From: DASQDN01 sp963825845
GTDB taxonomy: Bacteria; Acidobacteriota; Terriglobia; Bryobacterales; Bryobacteraceae
Assembly: GCA_963825845.1 (NCBI GenBank)
Contig: CAWGVL010000059.1
Coordinates: forward strand, 1 to 64,000
DNA: 64,000 nt
Direction: 5' to 3'
Part shown: one piece after another, positions 25,993 through 34,869 of the stretch
Layout: every line of letters starts with the position of its first letter
Position numbering within the stretch: the first letter of the stretch is position 1
The notes under the pieces: model-generated
The model's database searches: none
Told to the model about the DNA's origin: nothing
What the model saw: only the letters and a program-made list of their open reading frames with translations
Program-made: the position numbers and the translations under genes

Positions 25993-27323
25993 TGGATTAC
26001 CTCTACGCGCGTGCGTATCTCATCGCGCGGAATAAGCGCCGGCCAGTACGCGACTAAGTCACGAACCCTCGGGCGGCCCTCGCCGTAACCTGTGCCCGTC
26101 GGTGGACCGCTGAGGACCAGCGGAATCAGTTCCCGTGTGAATCGGTCAACCGCTCTTTTATCCTGGCTGCGCGCGCCAATTCGAATCTGGATCTCGGAAG
26201 GGTCGCCCACCGGCGCCGCGGCAGGCCCATGACATGCGTTGTAGCCGAAGTACTCCGTGTGGATTTCATCGAACTTCAGCCCGAGTTGTTGAAGTCTGGC
26301 GCGCACGATCCGGTCCGCTGCCTGCGCCTTCTCCAGTGCCTGTGGCCAGCTATACACGAGCGTGCCGATGGCCTTGTAACCGTCAGCGAAAGAGATCGAC
26401 ACCTTCAACGAATCGGTCCGAGGGCGTCCACGAACATTTGAGATGCGCACGCGATCTGGGCCGTCGTCACGGAGGCGGATACTCGTGAAGTCGGAAATGC
26501 AATCAGCCGTGATGAAGTTTCGGGGATCACCGATTTCATAAAGCAACTGCTCTTTTATCACGTGCGTGTTGATGCGCCCGCCCGTATTCGGGTGTTTGGT
26601 GATGACGAACGTCCCGTCAGGTTCAGCTTCGATGATCGGGTACCCGATATTTGCCAGATCCGGGATCGTGGTCCAGTCCACCTGGCAATTGCCGCCGGTT
26701 CCCTGGGCTCCGCATTCTATGATGTGTCCGGCGACCGTTCCGGCGGCAAGGAGATCCCACTCGGTTTCTAACCAGCCGAACTCGTGAATCATCGGGGCCA
26801 GCGCAAGCGCGGTATCCGTGCAACGACCTGTGATGATCACATCCGCGCCGGTTTCCAGGGCCTCGATCAGCGGATAGGCGCCAATATACACATTCGCGCT
26901 GAGAATGCGATTTCGGATGGACGTGAGCGGCGCTCCCGTGTCCATGCTCCGCATCTCAATTCCACGCGCGAGCATGTCATCGATCCGGCCGTACACATCA
27001 TCACCGAGTACGACCGCGACCTTCAAATCAGGAGCCAGTCGATGAACCTCGCGAGCGCAAGCGATCGGATTCACGCCGCCAGCATTGGCGAGAACCCTGA
27101 CGCCGCGGTCGCGAAGACGTCGCGCGATACGACCGATCAATGGAGGGAAATCTTTCGCATACCCCAGCGCAGGGTCGGCCTCTCTCTGCTTTTGAAGGAT
27201 CGACATCGTGACCTCGGCAAGATAGTCGAGCATCAGATAGTCGATCGGTCCACCTTCAACAAGTCTCACCGGCGCTTCGAGCCAGTCGCCCCAGAACCCT
27301 TGACCGTTGGCGATGCGGATCAT
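25989..27323 (-). CDS. AtuA-family (DUF1446) acyclic terpene utilisation-like protein
   Basis: 444 residues from the ATG at 27323, where the family usually begins (MIRIANGQGFWGDW); a GTG at 27335 is an alternative. Typical blocks are GGPIDYLMLDYLAEVTMSIL, RVLANAGGVNP, ADVIITGRCTDTALALAPMIHEFGW, HIIECGAQGTGGN and the C-terminal GTGYGEGRP. AtuA is required for citronellol/geraniol use in Pseudomonas, but its reaction is not known to me. It starts 34 bp after the carboxylase beta subunit and is coupled to the small AtuA C-terminal-like gene. The biotin-carrying carboxylase alpha subunit expected in such clusters is absent. Confidence 0.88.
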   Translation of the reverse strand: MIRIANGQGFWGDWLEAPVRLVEGGPIDYLMLDYLAEVTMSILQKQREADPALGYAKDFPPLIGRIARRLRDRGVRVLANAGGVNPIACAREVHRLAPDLKVAVVLGDDVYGRIDDMLARGIEMRSMDTGAPLTSIRNRILSANVYIGAYPLIEALETGADVIITGRCTDTALALAPMIHEFGWLETEWDLLAAGTVAGHIIECGAQGTGGNCQVDWTTIPDLANIGYPIIEAEPDGTFVITKHPNTGGRINTHVIKEQLLYEIGDPRNFITADCISDFTSIRLRDDGPDRVRISNVRGRPRTDSLKVSISFADGYKAIGTLVYSWPQALEKAQAADRIVRARLQQLGLKFDEIHTEYFGYNACHGPAAAPVGDPSEIQIRIGARSQDKRAVDRFTRELIPLVLSGPPTGTGYGEGRPRVRDLVAYWPALIPRDEIRTRVEVIQ

Positions 27324-27357
27324 ACCCGAACTCACGATAGCATTCGGAAGCCGCGGA

Positions 27358-28938
27358 TTAAGACATTGTTTCGAGAACGAGGTGCTCGGAATGACGGGTG
27401 TACGATGTCGCTTCCAACGCGAACGCAAGCACGCGTCGTGTGGCAAGCGGATCGATCAAGGCATCCAAGTGACCGCGAGCAGCCGCGTACTTCGCGTCCA
27501 GCCAGCGCTCGTAATCGGCGCGCGTCTTCTCGATGCGTTCCTGCAAATCCTCTGGAACCGCTTTGCCTTGCCGTTCCAGCCTGTCCAATTCGGGACCGTG
27601 AATCGCTTTGACGGCTGAGTCGCCCTCCATGACGCCTATCCGAGCGGTCGGCCAAGCGAATGTGAAATGCGGATCGAAGCCCTGCCCGGCCATGGCGTAA
27701 TAGCCCGCGCCGCTGGCATGATTGATCGTGAGGACGATCTTCGGTACCGTTGCGCACGCCATTGTCTCCACCATATCGGCGCCAGCGCGGATGATGCCTT
27801 CCGCCTCGGCTCGCACACCCACCATAAAGCCGGAGACGTCCTGGATGTAGAGCAGTGGCGTCCGGCGCCGCTCCGCGTTCTCGACAAAATAGGCAACCTT
27901 GCGAGCTGACTCGGTATAGACGATCCCTCCGATCCGGGGGCCGCTGGATGTCTTCAGGAACCCGCGCCGGTTTGCGATGACGGCAATCGGATAACCCCAA
28001 ATCCGGGCATTTGCGCAAAGGAACTCCGGCGCGTAGGCGGGCTGAAATTCCAGGTACTCGTCGGAATCCACAATGCGCGCGACCACCTGGTTCATGTCAT
28101 ACGGAGCACGGTGGTCGTCCGGCATCAACTCGTATAGATCATCAATAGGCTCCGCGGCGCTGCGATCCGTGTGGCCGCGCCGGGGCGGCGCGGCAGTTCG
28201 CGGAATAGCGCGGCGGATGATCGCAAGACAGTCGGCGTCGTCCTTTGCGGAATAATGAGCGACGCCACTGGTTCGCGTATGCATGCTCTCGCCGCCCAGC
28301 GATTCTGCATCGGTCGCCTGCCCGATTGCGCCCTTCACCAGATTGGGTCCGCCGAGCCCCATGAAGCTGGTCCCTTGGACCATGATGATGACGTCACTCA
28401 AGGCCGGCAAGTAAGCGCCGCCCGCGATGCACGGCCCCATCACCGCCGAAATCTGCGGGATCCGCATCTTCCGCCGCATGAGCGAGTTGTAGTAAAAGAT
28501 TCGCGCTGCGCCGTATTGGCCGGGGAATATTCCGTCCTGCAAAGGGAGATTCACGCCGGCTGAGTCGACCAGATAGACGATCGGCAGCCGATTGCGCATC
28601 GCGATCTCCTGCGCCCGGAGAATTTTCGTGATTGTCTCAGGCCACCATGCGCCGGCTTTCACCGTCGCGTCATTCGCCACGATCACAGCGGGACGGTTCT
28701 CGATTCGCGCGATGCCCGTTACCACGCCCGCGGCGGGCGCCTGACCATCGTAAAGGTCGTAGGCGATAAGCAACCCGATTTCGAGAAACATCGAACCGGG
28801 GTCGATCAATCTGGCGATACGCTCGCGCGCCGTCAGTTTGCCGTCGCGATGTTGCTTGTCGACCTTGGCAGCGCCCCCACCGTCACGTAGGCCATCCTCG
28901 ATCTGCTGGAGTTCCTCGACGAGTCGTCTCATGCTCAT
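27358..28938 (-). CDS. Acyl-CoA carboxylase, carboxyltransferase (beta) subunit
   Basis: 526 residues, the usual size. Carboxyltransferase landmarks are present: KLTARERIARLIDPGSMFLEIG, the first oxyanion site in GPCIAGGAYLPALSDVIIMV, SFMGLGGPNLVKGAIG, HTRTSGVAHY, and the second site in NHASGAGYYAMAGQGFDPHF with WPTARIGVMEG. This resembles methylcrotonyl-CoA or geranyl-CoA carboxylase beta more than propionyl-CoA carboxylase, judging by the FMGLGGP and MAGQGFDP blocks and the AtuA neighbours; this is inference. It needs a biotinylated alpha subunit, which is not in the window, so it must be encoded elsewhere or shared. First gene of a four-gene operon ending with the enoyl-CoA hydratase. Confidence 0.9.
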   Translation of the reverse strand: MSMRRLVEELQQIEDGLRDGGGAAKVDKQHRDGKLTARERIARLIDPGSMFLEIGLLIAYDLYDGQAPAAGVVTGIARIENRPAVIVANDATVKAGAWWPETITKILRAQEIAMRNRLPIVYLVDSAGVNLPLQDGIFPGQYGAARIFYYNSLMRRKMRIPQISAVMGPCIAGGAYLPALSDVIIMVQGTSFMGLGGPNLVKGAIGQATDAESLGGESMHTRTSGVAHYSAKDDADCLAIIRRAIPRTAAPPRRGHTDRSAAEPIDDLYELMPDDHRAPYDMNQVVARIVDSDEYLEFQPAYAPEFLCANARIWGYPIAVIANRRGFLKTSSGPRIGGIVYTESARKVAYFVENAERRRTPLLYIQDVSGFMVGVRAEAEGIIRAGADMVETMACATVPKIVLTINHASGAGYYAMAGQGFDPHFTFAWPTARIGVMEGDSAVKAIHGPELDRLERQGKAVPEDLQERIEKTRADYERWLDAKYAAARGHLDALIDPLATRRVLAFALEATSYTRHSEHLVLETMS

Positions 28939-28992
28939 CTGTTCATCCCAGTGTCAGTGTAAGGGACGCGAGCTTCATCACTGGTTCCGGTG

Positions 28993-29018
28993 CACCACAG
29001 TGGTGGTTTTCAACCACC
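28993..29018. promoter_or_regulatory. Two overlapping, mutually exclusive inverted repeats in the divergent gap
   Basis: In the region between the carboxylase gene (minus) and the FecR gene (plus), CACCAC-A-GTGGTG (28993-29005) is a perfect hairpin. It overlaps GGTGGTT-TTC-AACCACC (29002-29018), another perfect hairpin, so only one can form at a time. There is no T tract. It could be an operator or an RNA switch; function unknown. Confidence 0.4.
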
Positions 29019-29038
29019 GCGACGTGGCCAGACGAGTT

Positions 29039-29054
29039 TGTAAAGACTTGTAAA
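29039..29054 (+). promoter_or_regulatory. TGTAAA direct repeat (10-bp period) upstream of the FecR gene
   Basis: TGTAAA at 29039-29044 and again at 29049-29054, spaced by GACT. Direct repeats on one DNA face with a 10-11 bp period are typical of OmpR/PhoB-type response-regulator sites. A near copy lies upstream of macA at 34870-34885. Inference only; no response regulator gene is adjacent. Confidence 0.4.
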
Positions 29055-29115
29055 CACACGCAGCCTGGAACTGGCGCTTGACGTGCCTCCGACTAGACAG
29101 AGGGGAGCCGGAGCC

Positions 29116-31359
29116 ATGCTGAAGAAGCTGGTACTTGCAACGTTTGTTGTCCTGAATTCCGGTATGCCTGGTTGGGCGCAGGATGACAGCCCCGGGCGCG
29201 GTGTCGCCCGGATTAGTGTCATCAACGGGGACGTCTCTGTACGTCGCGGCGACTCGGAGGACGTAATCGCCGCAGCCATCAATTCGCCGCTGGTAGTCCA
29301 GGACCGTGTGCTCACCGGACACACATCGCGCGCGGAAGTACAGTTCGATTGGTCGAACATGATCCGGCTCGCAAGCGATGCCGAAGTCCGCTTCGCCGAG
29401 TTGGAATACAAGCGATACATCGTGCAGGTCGCGCGCGGTACCACGACCTTTCGGGTGCTGCGGGATCAGGATGCCGACATCGAAATCAGCACGGCGAGCG
29501 TTTCCGTCCGCCCCATTAAGCGCGGCACGTACCGCATATCCGTACACGACGACGGGACGTCCGAGATCACTGTCCGCTCGGGCGAAGCCGAGATCTACAC
29601 GCCCAAAGGCAGCGAGAGACTGAAGAGCGGTCGCACGATGGTGGCGCGCGGTACGACTGCCGCACCCGAGTTTCGCCTTGTCAGTGAGATTCATGAGGAC
29701 GATTGGGATCGATGGAATCAGGCCCGAGATAAAGATTTGGAACGATCGCACTCGTACCAATACGTTAGCCGCGATATCTACGGCGCCGATGATTTGGATG
29801 ATCACGGCCACTGGGTTCACGTTTCGCAGTATGGCTGGGTATGGTCTCCCAGGGTTGCCGTCGGCTGGGCTCCGTACCGATACGGGCGCTGGAGTTGGGT
29901 CGATTATTACGGGTGGTCTTGGGTCAGCTACGACCCGTGGGGCTGGGCGCCCTATCACTACGGGCGCTGGTTTTATAGCGCGCCGGTGGGATGGTGCTGG
30001 TGGCCGGGTACATTCGGCGCGCGCCACTATTGGAGCCCCGGTCTTGTAGCGTTCTTCGGGTTTGGTTCGGGAGGCGTAGGGTTCGGGTTTGGGAACGTCG
30101 GCTGGGTTCCACTCGCGCCGTACGAGCGCTATTACCCGTGGTACGGACGAAGCTACTACGGCGCGTACCGAAACGGTCTGTATCCGCACAACAACGTTCG
30201 GATCGTGAACAACGTAAATATCACGAACGTTTATCGCAACTCGCGAATCGACCGAGCGATCACGGTCGTCGATCAGGACGGCTTCGGACGAGGAAGGCCC
30301 GGCACGTATTTCCGCGGTCGCGATGGTGAATTCTCCCGCGCCAGTTTGGTGCAAGGTCAATTGCCCCTGACACCGGGCCGCGAGAGTTTACGATTGGCCG
30401 ACCGTGAGGCAGCGGTTCGACCGGCGGGTGAGAGCGCCAGTGGGCGGTTCTTCAGCCGCCGGCAGCCCGCCGCGGTCGATCGGGTTACTTTCGAAGACCA
30501 GCGTCGCGGTCTGGAGCAAGCGACTCGAAGGACATTCACGGCTGAATCTCGCACGGCAGAAGCTCGAGGTACGGCAACAGAAGCGGCCGGAAATGCCGTC
30601 ACCGGATCGCGGCAGGGCATCGAGAACTCCGGGCGGCTGTCCGATCGGTCTGTGGAGCGTGGGCAAGACGGGTGGCGAAGGTTTGGGGCGCCACGCCTCG
30701 AATCACAGGGAGAGTCAATCCGCCGCAACGATCAGGCCGGCCAGTTCGGCCAACCCGAGCGCAATGCCGGTACGGAAACTCGTGGATGGAGGCGTGTCGG
30801 CGAAGCCGCGCCGCGAAGCTCTGAAGTTGCTCCGCGGGAACGTGCGGGAGAGGGGAATGGAGAGCGTAATTCGGATTGGCGTGGGTTCGGCAGCAGCGCG
30901 GGACAAGCATCCAGCTTTGACTCCGGCGCTGTCGGTCCTGCGACGCCTCGCGGCGCCAACGGATGGCGGCGTGATATAGGGCCGCGCGGCGATCCCCTCC
31001 GTAACGATCCTATCAGCGCCGGAGCCCAGGAGCGCCAGAGTCTCGAGCGTCGGAACGATTCCTTCGGTGGCGGTGATTCGGTTCAGATCAGTCCTCCGAT
31101 TGTGCGCGAGCGAGGTTCTTTCGATCGGGGATGGCCGGGACGGGGATCTCAGGCAAGTCCTTCGCAGGCAGCGCCCAGAAGTGACTTCGGCAGCATGCGA
31201 GGTGTCGATGGCGGCGGGAGCCGAGGAGGCACAATCCGTGGAGGCGGCGGTGCTGGCGCGAGCCGTTCTTTTGGCGGAGGCCGCGGCAGTGACGGCGGCG
31301 GCGCCCGGAGTGGCGGCGGTGGCGGAGCCCGAGGCGGTGGAGGAGGCCGCGGCCGCTAG
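29116..31359 (+). CDS. Secreted FecR-domain protein with DUF6600-like Trp/Tyr-rich repeats and Gly/Arg/Ser-rich tail
   Basis: 747 residues. The ATG at 29116 follows a strong AGGGGAG ribosome site and starts a signal peptide (MLKKLVLATFVVLNSGMPGWAQ). Residues ~30-200 are a FecR-type domain (VINGDVSVRRGDSEDVIAAAINSPLVVQDRVLTG, IRLASDAEVRFAELE). Residues ~220-320 contain repeated WAPYRYGRWSWVDYYGWSWV/WAPYHYGRWFY motifs of the DUF6600 type. The remaining ~400 residues are low-complexity, rich in Arg, Gly, Ser and Asp, ending in poly-Gly/Arg. Such proteins are frequent in acidobacteria and probably sit in the periplasm or cell surface; function unknown. A canonical terminator follows at 31395. It converges on the macAB operon. 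Confidence 0.87.
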   Translation: MLKKLVLATFVVLNSGMPGWAQDDSPGRGVARISVINGDVSVRRGDSEDVIAAAINSPLVVQDRVLTGHTSRAEVQFDWSNMIRLASDAEVRFAELEYKRYIVQVARGTTTFRVLRDQDADIEISTASVSVRPIKRGTYRISVHDDGTSEITVRSGEAEIYTPKGSERLKSGRTMVARGTTAAPEFRLVSEIHEDDWDRWNQARDKDLERSHSYQYVSRDIYGADDLDDHGHWVHVSQYGWVWSPRVAVGWAPYRYGRWSWVDYYGWSWVSYDPWGWAPYHYGRWFYSAPVGWCWWPGTFGARHYWSPGLVAFFGFGSGGVGFGFGNVGWVPLAPYERYYPWYGRSYYGAYRNGLYPHNNVRIVNNVNITNVYRNSRIDRAITVVDQDGFGRGRPGTYFRGRDGEFSRASLVQGQLPLTPGRESLRLADREAAVRPAGESASGRFFSRRQPAAVDRVTFEDQRRGLEQATRRTFTAESRTAEARGTATEAAGNAVTGSRQGIENSGRLSDRSVERGQDGWRRFGAPRLESQGESIRRNDQAGQFGQPERNAGTETRGWRRVGEAAPRSSEVAPRERAGEGNGERNSDWRGFGSSAGQASSFDSGAVGPATPRGANGWRRDIGPRGDPLRNDPISAGAQERQSLERRNDSFGGGDSVQISPPIVRERGSFDRGWPGRGSQASPSQAAPRSDFGSMRGVDGGGSRGGTIRGGGGAGASRSFGGGRGSDGGGARSGGGGGARGGGGGRGR

Positions 31360-31394
31360 GACAAGGAATTTCTTCGTAGCTGTTTCTTCCCATC

Positions 31395-31424
31395 GGGCTC
31401 CGAGGATTCGGAGCCCCTTTTTTT
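31395..31424 (+). terminator. Rho-independent terminator after the FecR gene
   Basis: A perfect 9-bp stem, GGGCTCCGA (31395-31403) and TCGGAGCCC (31408-31416) with loop GGAT, followed by C and seven T's (31418-31424). It ends plus-strand transcription 36 bases after the FecR stop and just before the convergent macB stop at 31429. Confidence 0.93.
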
Positions 31425-31428
31425 GCGA

Positions 31429-32643
31429 TTACTCGAAGCGCAGGGCCTCTATGGGATCCAGCGCGGCCGCTTTTCTCGCTGGATAGTAGCCGAAGAACAC
31501 TCCGATCATCATTGAAAACAGCGCCGATACCATTACAGCGGTGGGCGACGTGATCACCGGCCAGCCAAATACCCCCGAGGTTATCGCCGCGACACCCACT
31601 CCAAGGAAAATGCCGGCGACTCCTCCGGCCAAACCGAGCACGAGCGATTCCAGGATGAACTGGGTCCGAATGTGCTTCGACTTCGCTCCGACTGCCATCC
31701 GGATGCCGATTTCCCGGGTTCGTTCGGTCACCGAGACCAGCATGATATTCATGATGCCGATGCCGCCCACGAGCAAGGACACACCGGCGATACTTCCGAG
31801 AAGCATCGTCATGACGCGTGTCGTGGCCTCCGCCGATTCGGCTACGTCAGTCAAGTTGCGGACATTGAAGTCGTCTTCCTGACCGGCACGGATGTTGTGG
31901 CGCTGTCGCAGGATTCCCGCGATCTGTGATTCGGCCTCAAACGTGGCATCAGCACTGATGGCCGAAACATAAGCTTGAGTGACGTACTGCGTTGACAGCA
32001 ACTTCTTCATCGCCGTCGTATACGGCATTAGCAGCGTATCGTCCTGGTCCTGGCCCCATTGCGTTTGGCCCTTCGGCGTCAGCACTCCCACGACTCTGAA
32101 TGGCAGATTGCGAACGCGAACAGTCTGACCGACCGGGTCGCTGCCGGCAAAGAGCTCCTGAGCAACTGTCTGACCGATGACGACCACGCGGGCAGCCGTG
32201 CGGACGTCCGCGTCCGTAAAGAGTTCGCCCGAAGCGATGGACCGATTGCGAATCGCGAGATTGGACGGCGCTACACCTTCCGCCCGCGTGCTCCAGTTTC
32301 CGTTGCCGAATACCAACGTCACTGGAACGCTGACACTTGGACTGATGGCCGATACTGCCGGCGCATCGCGAAGAATCGCATCGAGGTCATCAGGCGTGAG
32401 CGTCATACTGGTGCCAGCGCCCGCACGGACACCGCCCATTCGCTGACTTCCCGCTGAAATGATGAGCATGTTGGTTCCCATGCTCTCGATTTGCTGCTGC
32501 ACCTGCTTCTGGGCGCCCTGCCCGAGACCTACCATCGCGATGACTGATCCTACACCGATGATGATTCCAAGCATGGTGAGCGCAGAACGTCCCTTGTTTC
32601 GAGCAAGGGCACGCATGGCAATTTTTAGAACGGCTCCGATCAT
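31429..32643 (-). CDS. MacB-type ABC transporter permease
   Basis: 404 residues with the MacB layout: one N-terminal membrane helix (LTMLGIIIGVGSVIAMVGLG), a ~200-residue periplasmic domain, then three C-terminal helices (SIAGVSLLVGGIGIMNIMLVSVTERTREIGIRMAVGA and two more) ending YYPARKAAALDPIEALRFE. The ATPase is a separate upstream gene, with a 4-base ATGA overlap, instead of fused as in E. coli MacB. Together with the membrane-fusion protein it forms a mechanotransmission-type exporter for antibiotics, peptides or lipoprotein-like cargo; cargo unknown. No outer-membrane TolC gene is nearby. Confidence 0.92.
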   Translation of the reverse strand: MIGAVLKIAMRALARNKGRSALTMLGIIIGVGSVIAMVGLGQGAQKQVQQQIESMGTNMLIISAGSQRMGGVRAGAGTSMTLTPDDLDAILRDAPAVSAISPSVSVPVTLVFGNGNWSTRAEGVAPSNLAIRNRSIASGELFTDADVRTAARVVVIGQTVAQELFAGSDPVGQTVRVRNLPFRVVGVLTPKGQTQWGQDQDDTLLMPYTTAMKKLLSTQYVTQAYVSAISADATFEAESQIAGILRQRHNIRAGQEDDFNVRNLTDVAESAEATTRVMTMLLGSIAGVSLLVGGIGIMNIMLVSVTERTREIGIRMAVGAKSKHIRTQFILESLVLGLAGGVAGIFLGVGVAAITSGVFGWPVITSPTAVMVSALFSMMIGVFFGYYPARKAAALDPIEALRFE

Positions 32644-33395
32644 AACGCTTCCACTCCCTGATGCACTGCGGGCATCGACGCGAGTTCAGCAGCGGCATCG
32701 CGACGGTTCGCAATGGCTTGATCGTTCGTGATACAGCCATCGCGGACGACGATGACGCGTTTGGCGTACTGCGCGATATCCGGTTCATGGGTCACGAGGA
32801 TGATCGTGATCCCAGAGTCCCGGTTCAGCCGCTGGAAAACACTCATCACCTCCACCGACGTCCGACTGTCCAGGTTACCCGTAGGCTCGTCCGCAAGAAT
32901 CAGAGATGGATCGTTTACCAGCGCCCTAGCAATCGCGACACGCTGCTGCTGACCGCCGGAAAGCTGGTTTGGATAGCTATCCTCACGATGCGCCAGTCCG
33001 ACAAGCGCCAGCGATCGACGGCTGCGGTCCGCGCGCTCGGCGGCCGATACTCCCGCGTAGAGCAGTGGTAACTCTACGTTTTCAATTGCGCTGGTGCGGC
33101 GCAGCAGGTTGTATCCCTGAAAAACGAACCCAATCTTGCTGTTCCGGATCTCGGCGCGGGCGTCCTTGTCCAACTCCGATACATAGATTCCGTCGAGCTT
33201 GTACGTGCCCGATGTCGGCCGGTCGAGACACCCGAGAATGTTCATCAGCGTCGACTTACCCGATCCAGAGGTACCCATGATGGCCACGAACTCGGCGGAC
33301 TGGATCGTGAGCGATACACCATTCAGAGCGTGCACCTGGACTTCGCCCGTGTCATAGGTCTTGTGAAGATCTCGAACCTCGATGACGTTGTTCAT
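32640..33395 (-). CDS. MacB/LolD-type ABC transporter ATP-binding protein
   Basis: 251 residues. Walker A GTSGSGKST, Q-loop FVFQGYNLL, signature LSGGQQQRVAIARALVNDP, Walker B LILADEPTGNLD and H-loop VTHE are all intact. Sequence around the signature is that of the LolD/MacB subfamily. It drives the permease encoded downstream (ATGA overlap) and lies 15 bp after the membrane-fusion protein gene, a standard MacA-ATPase-permease order. The ~25-residue C-terminal tail after GCITNDQAI is not conserved in the family and has no known role. Confidence 0.94.
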   Translation of the reverse strand: MNNVIEVRDLHKTYDTGEVQVHALNGVSLTIQSAEFVAIMGTSGSGKSTLMNILGCLDRPTSGTYKLDGIYVSELDKDARAEIRNSKIGFVFQGYNLLRRTSAIENVELPLLYAGVSAAERADRSRRSLALVGLAHREDSYPNQLSGGQQQRVAIARALVNDPSLILADEPTGNLDSRTSVEVMSVFQRLNRDSGITIILVTHEPDIAQYAKRVIVVRDGCITNDQAIANRRDAAAELASMPAVHQGVEAL

Positions 33396-33410
33396 AGCTG
33401 CTTCCTCCGT

Positions 33411-34826
33411 TTAGCGGCGGCGGCCGCCACCCATCGGCATCATGGGATTCCGCGTCCCCGTCGTCGTTGCTGCTGCGTTTTTCGCCGCTGCCGGAACCGC
33501 GATCTTGTCGCCCGCCTGAATGTCACGCGAGACTACCTCAGACACCACACCGTCGGTAATACCGAGCTTCACTTTCACAGGCGTGAGCTGCTCGCCATCG
33601 ATCTTCCAAACTGTGGGTCCACTGGTCTTTGGTTGTTGCGTTTCGGCGCCCGCAGGACGGAACCGAAGCGCGGCATTCGGGACCGCAAGAACATCGGCCT
33701 TTTCGGCGACAATCGCGGTGACATTCGCCGTCATCCCTGGCTTCAGCTTGAGATCAGGATTATCGACCTGGATCACGGCCGTATAGGTGACGACGTTCTG
33801 GACGGTCTGCGGCGCCAGCCTGATCTGAGCGATGCGGCCGTGAAACGTGTCCGCCGGGTGTGCGTCGACTGTGAAGGTCACGCGACTGTCGGGGCCGAGT
33901 TGGCCAATGTCTGCTTCATCAATGTCGGCGAGAACCTGCATACGGCTCAGATCGTTTGCGATTAGAAACAGAGTTGGAGCCTGGAAGCTCGCCGCAACAG
34001 TTTGCCCAACGTCCACATTGCGAGAAACGACTACGCCGTCAATCGGCGCCCGTATGATCGTGTGCTCGAGATTGACCGAAGCAAGCTGAACGGCTGCAGC
34101 CGCCTGTTGCGCCTGTGCCTTCGCCTGATTCACCTGGGACCGCGCCGATTGCACCTGCGACTTGGCCTGATTCCACTGTGCAATGCTTTGCTGGTGCTGA
34201 GCGGCAGCCTGAGCTACGGCGGCCTTCGCCGTATCCAGCTCGCGGCGAGCCGTGACGCCTTCATCGATGAGCTTTTGCGTGAGATCAAGGTTGCGCTCCG
34301 CGTCTGCGAGGACGGATTTCGTTCGCTCGACGTTGAACTCGGCTGCCTGAGCGGCTGCTTCCGAACTCAGGACTGCGTTCTCACCTGTCTGGATAGCGGC
34401 ATTGGCGCCCAGTTGATTTGCCGTCGCCTGCGTCAGTTGGGCCTCTAACTGGGATGCGTCGAGCCGGGCGATAATCTGGCCTTTTTTTACCGGAGAGTTG
34501 AAGTCCACATACATTTCCGCGACCGTGCCGGAGACTTGACTCCCGACGTTTACGGTCGTGAGCGCTTCCACTTTGCCGGTCGCGCTGATGCTCTTGGTGA
34601 TGTTCCCGCGGCGAACCTCCGTGGAACCCCAGGCCGGCGCAGCGGGTTGCGTTGTCGCTCGCCATGCCAGACCGGCTACGGCTGCGAGGATAACCAGGGC
34701 AGCCGCATAAAACCACGGCTTGCGCATCGGCTTCGTGTTTTTGCGCACGGACGGCAGCAATGGCGTGCGCACCCGTGGATGATCCAGCTTTTCGTGAATG
34801 ATGGTCGGCATCTCTTGTATGGGCAT
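33411..34826 (-). CDS. MacA-like periplasmic adaptor (membrane-fusion protein)
   Basis: 471 residues. An N-terminal cytoplasmic stretch of ~33 residues precedes a membrane anchor (PWFYAAALVILAAVAGLAW). Then come the barrel/lipoyl half (TVNVGSQVSGTVAEMYVDFNSPVKKGQIIARLD), a long alpha-helical hairpin rich in Ala and Gln (about residues 130-240), the second lipoyl half (TIIRAPIDGVVVSRNVDVGQTV) and the beta-barrel domain. The tail ends MMPMGGGRRR. It would bridge the MacB-type permease and an outer-membrane channel. First gene of the three-gene efflux operon; a direct repeat resembling the FecR-gene box lies 44-59 bases upstream of the ATG. Confidence 0.92.
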   Translation of the reverse strand: MPIQEMPTIIHEKLDHPRVRTPLLPSVRKNTKPMRKPWFYAAALVILAAVAGLAWRATTQPAAPAWGSTEVRRGNITKSISATGKVEALTTVNVGSQVSGTVAEMYVDFNSPVKKGQIIARLDASQLEAQLTQATANQLGANAAIQTGENAVLSSEAAAQAAEFNVERTKSVLADAERNLDLTQKLIDEGVTARRELDTAKAAVAQAAAQHQQSIAQWNQAKSQVQSARSQVNQAKAQAQQAAAAVQLASVNLEHTIIRAPIDGVVVSRNVDVGQTVAASFQAPTLFLIANDLSRMQVLADIDEADIGQLGPDSRVTFTVDAHPADTFHGRIAQIRLAPQTVQNVVTYTAVIQVDNPDLKLKPGMTANVTAIVAEKADVLAVPNAALRFRPAGAETQQPKTSGPTVWKIDGEQLTPVKVKLGITDGVVSEVVSRDIQAGDKIAVPAAAKNAAATTTGTRNPMMPMGGGRRR

Positions 34827-34869
34827 CGTTCTCCCCCAATGAAGAGATGGATGCCGACCTACTTACGCC

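Noticed and set aside
28978..30360. A 460-codon open frame antisense to the FecR gene
   Set aside because: It overlaps the clear FecR domain on the other strand, has no recognisable motif, and is a result of GC-rich codon use.
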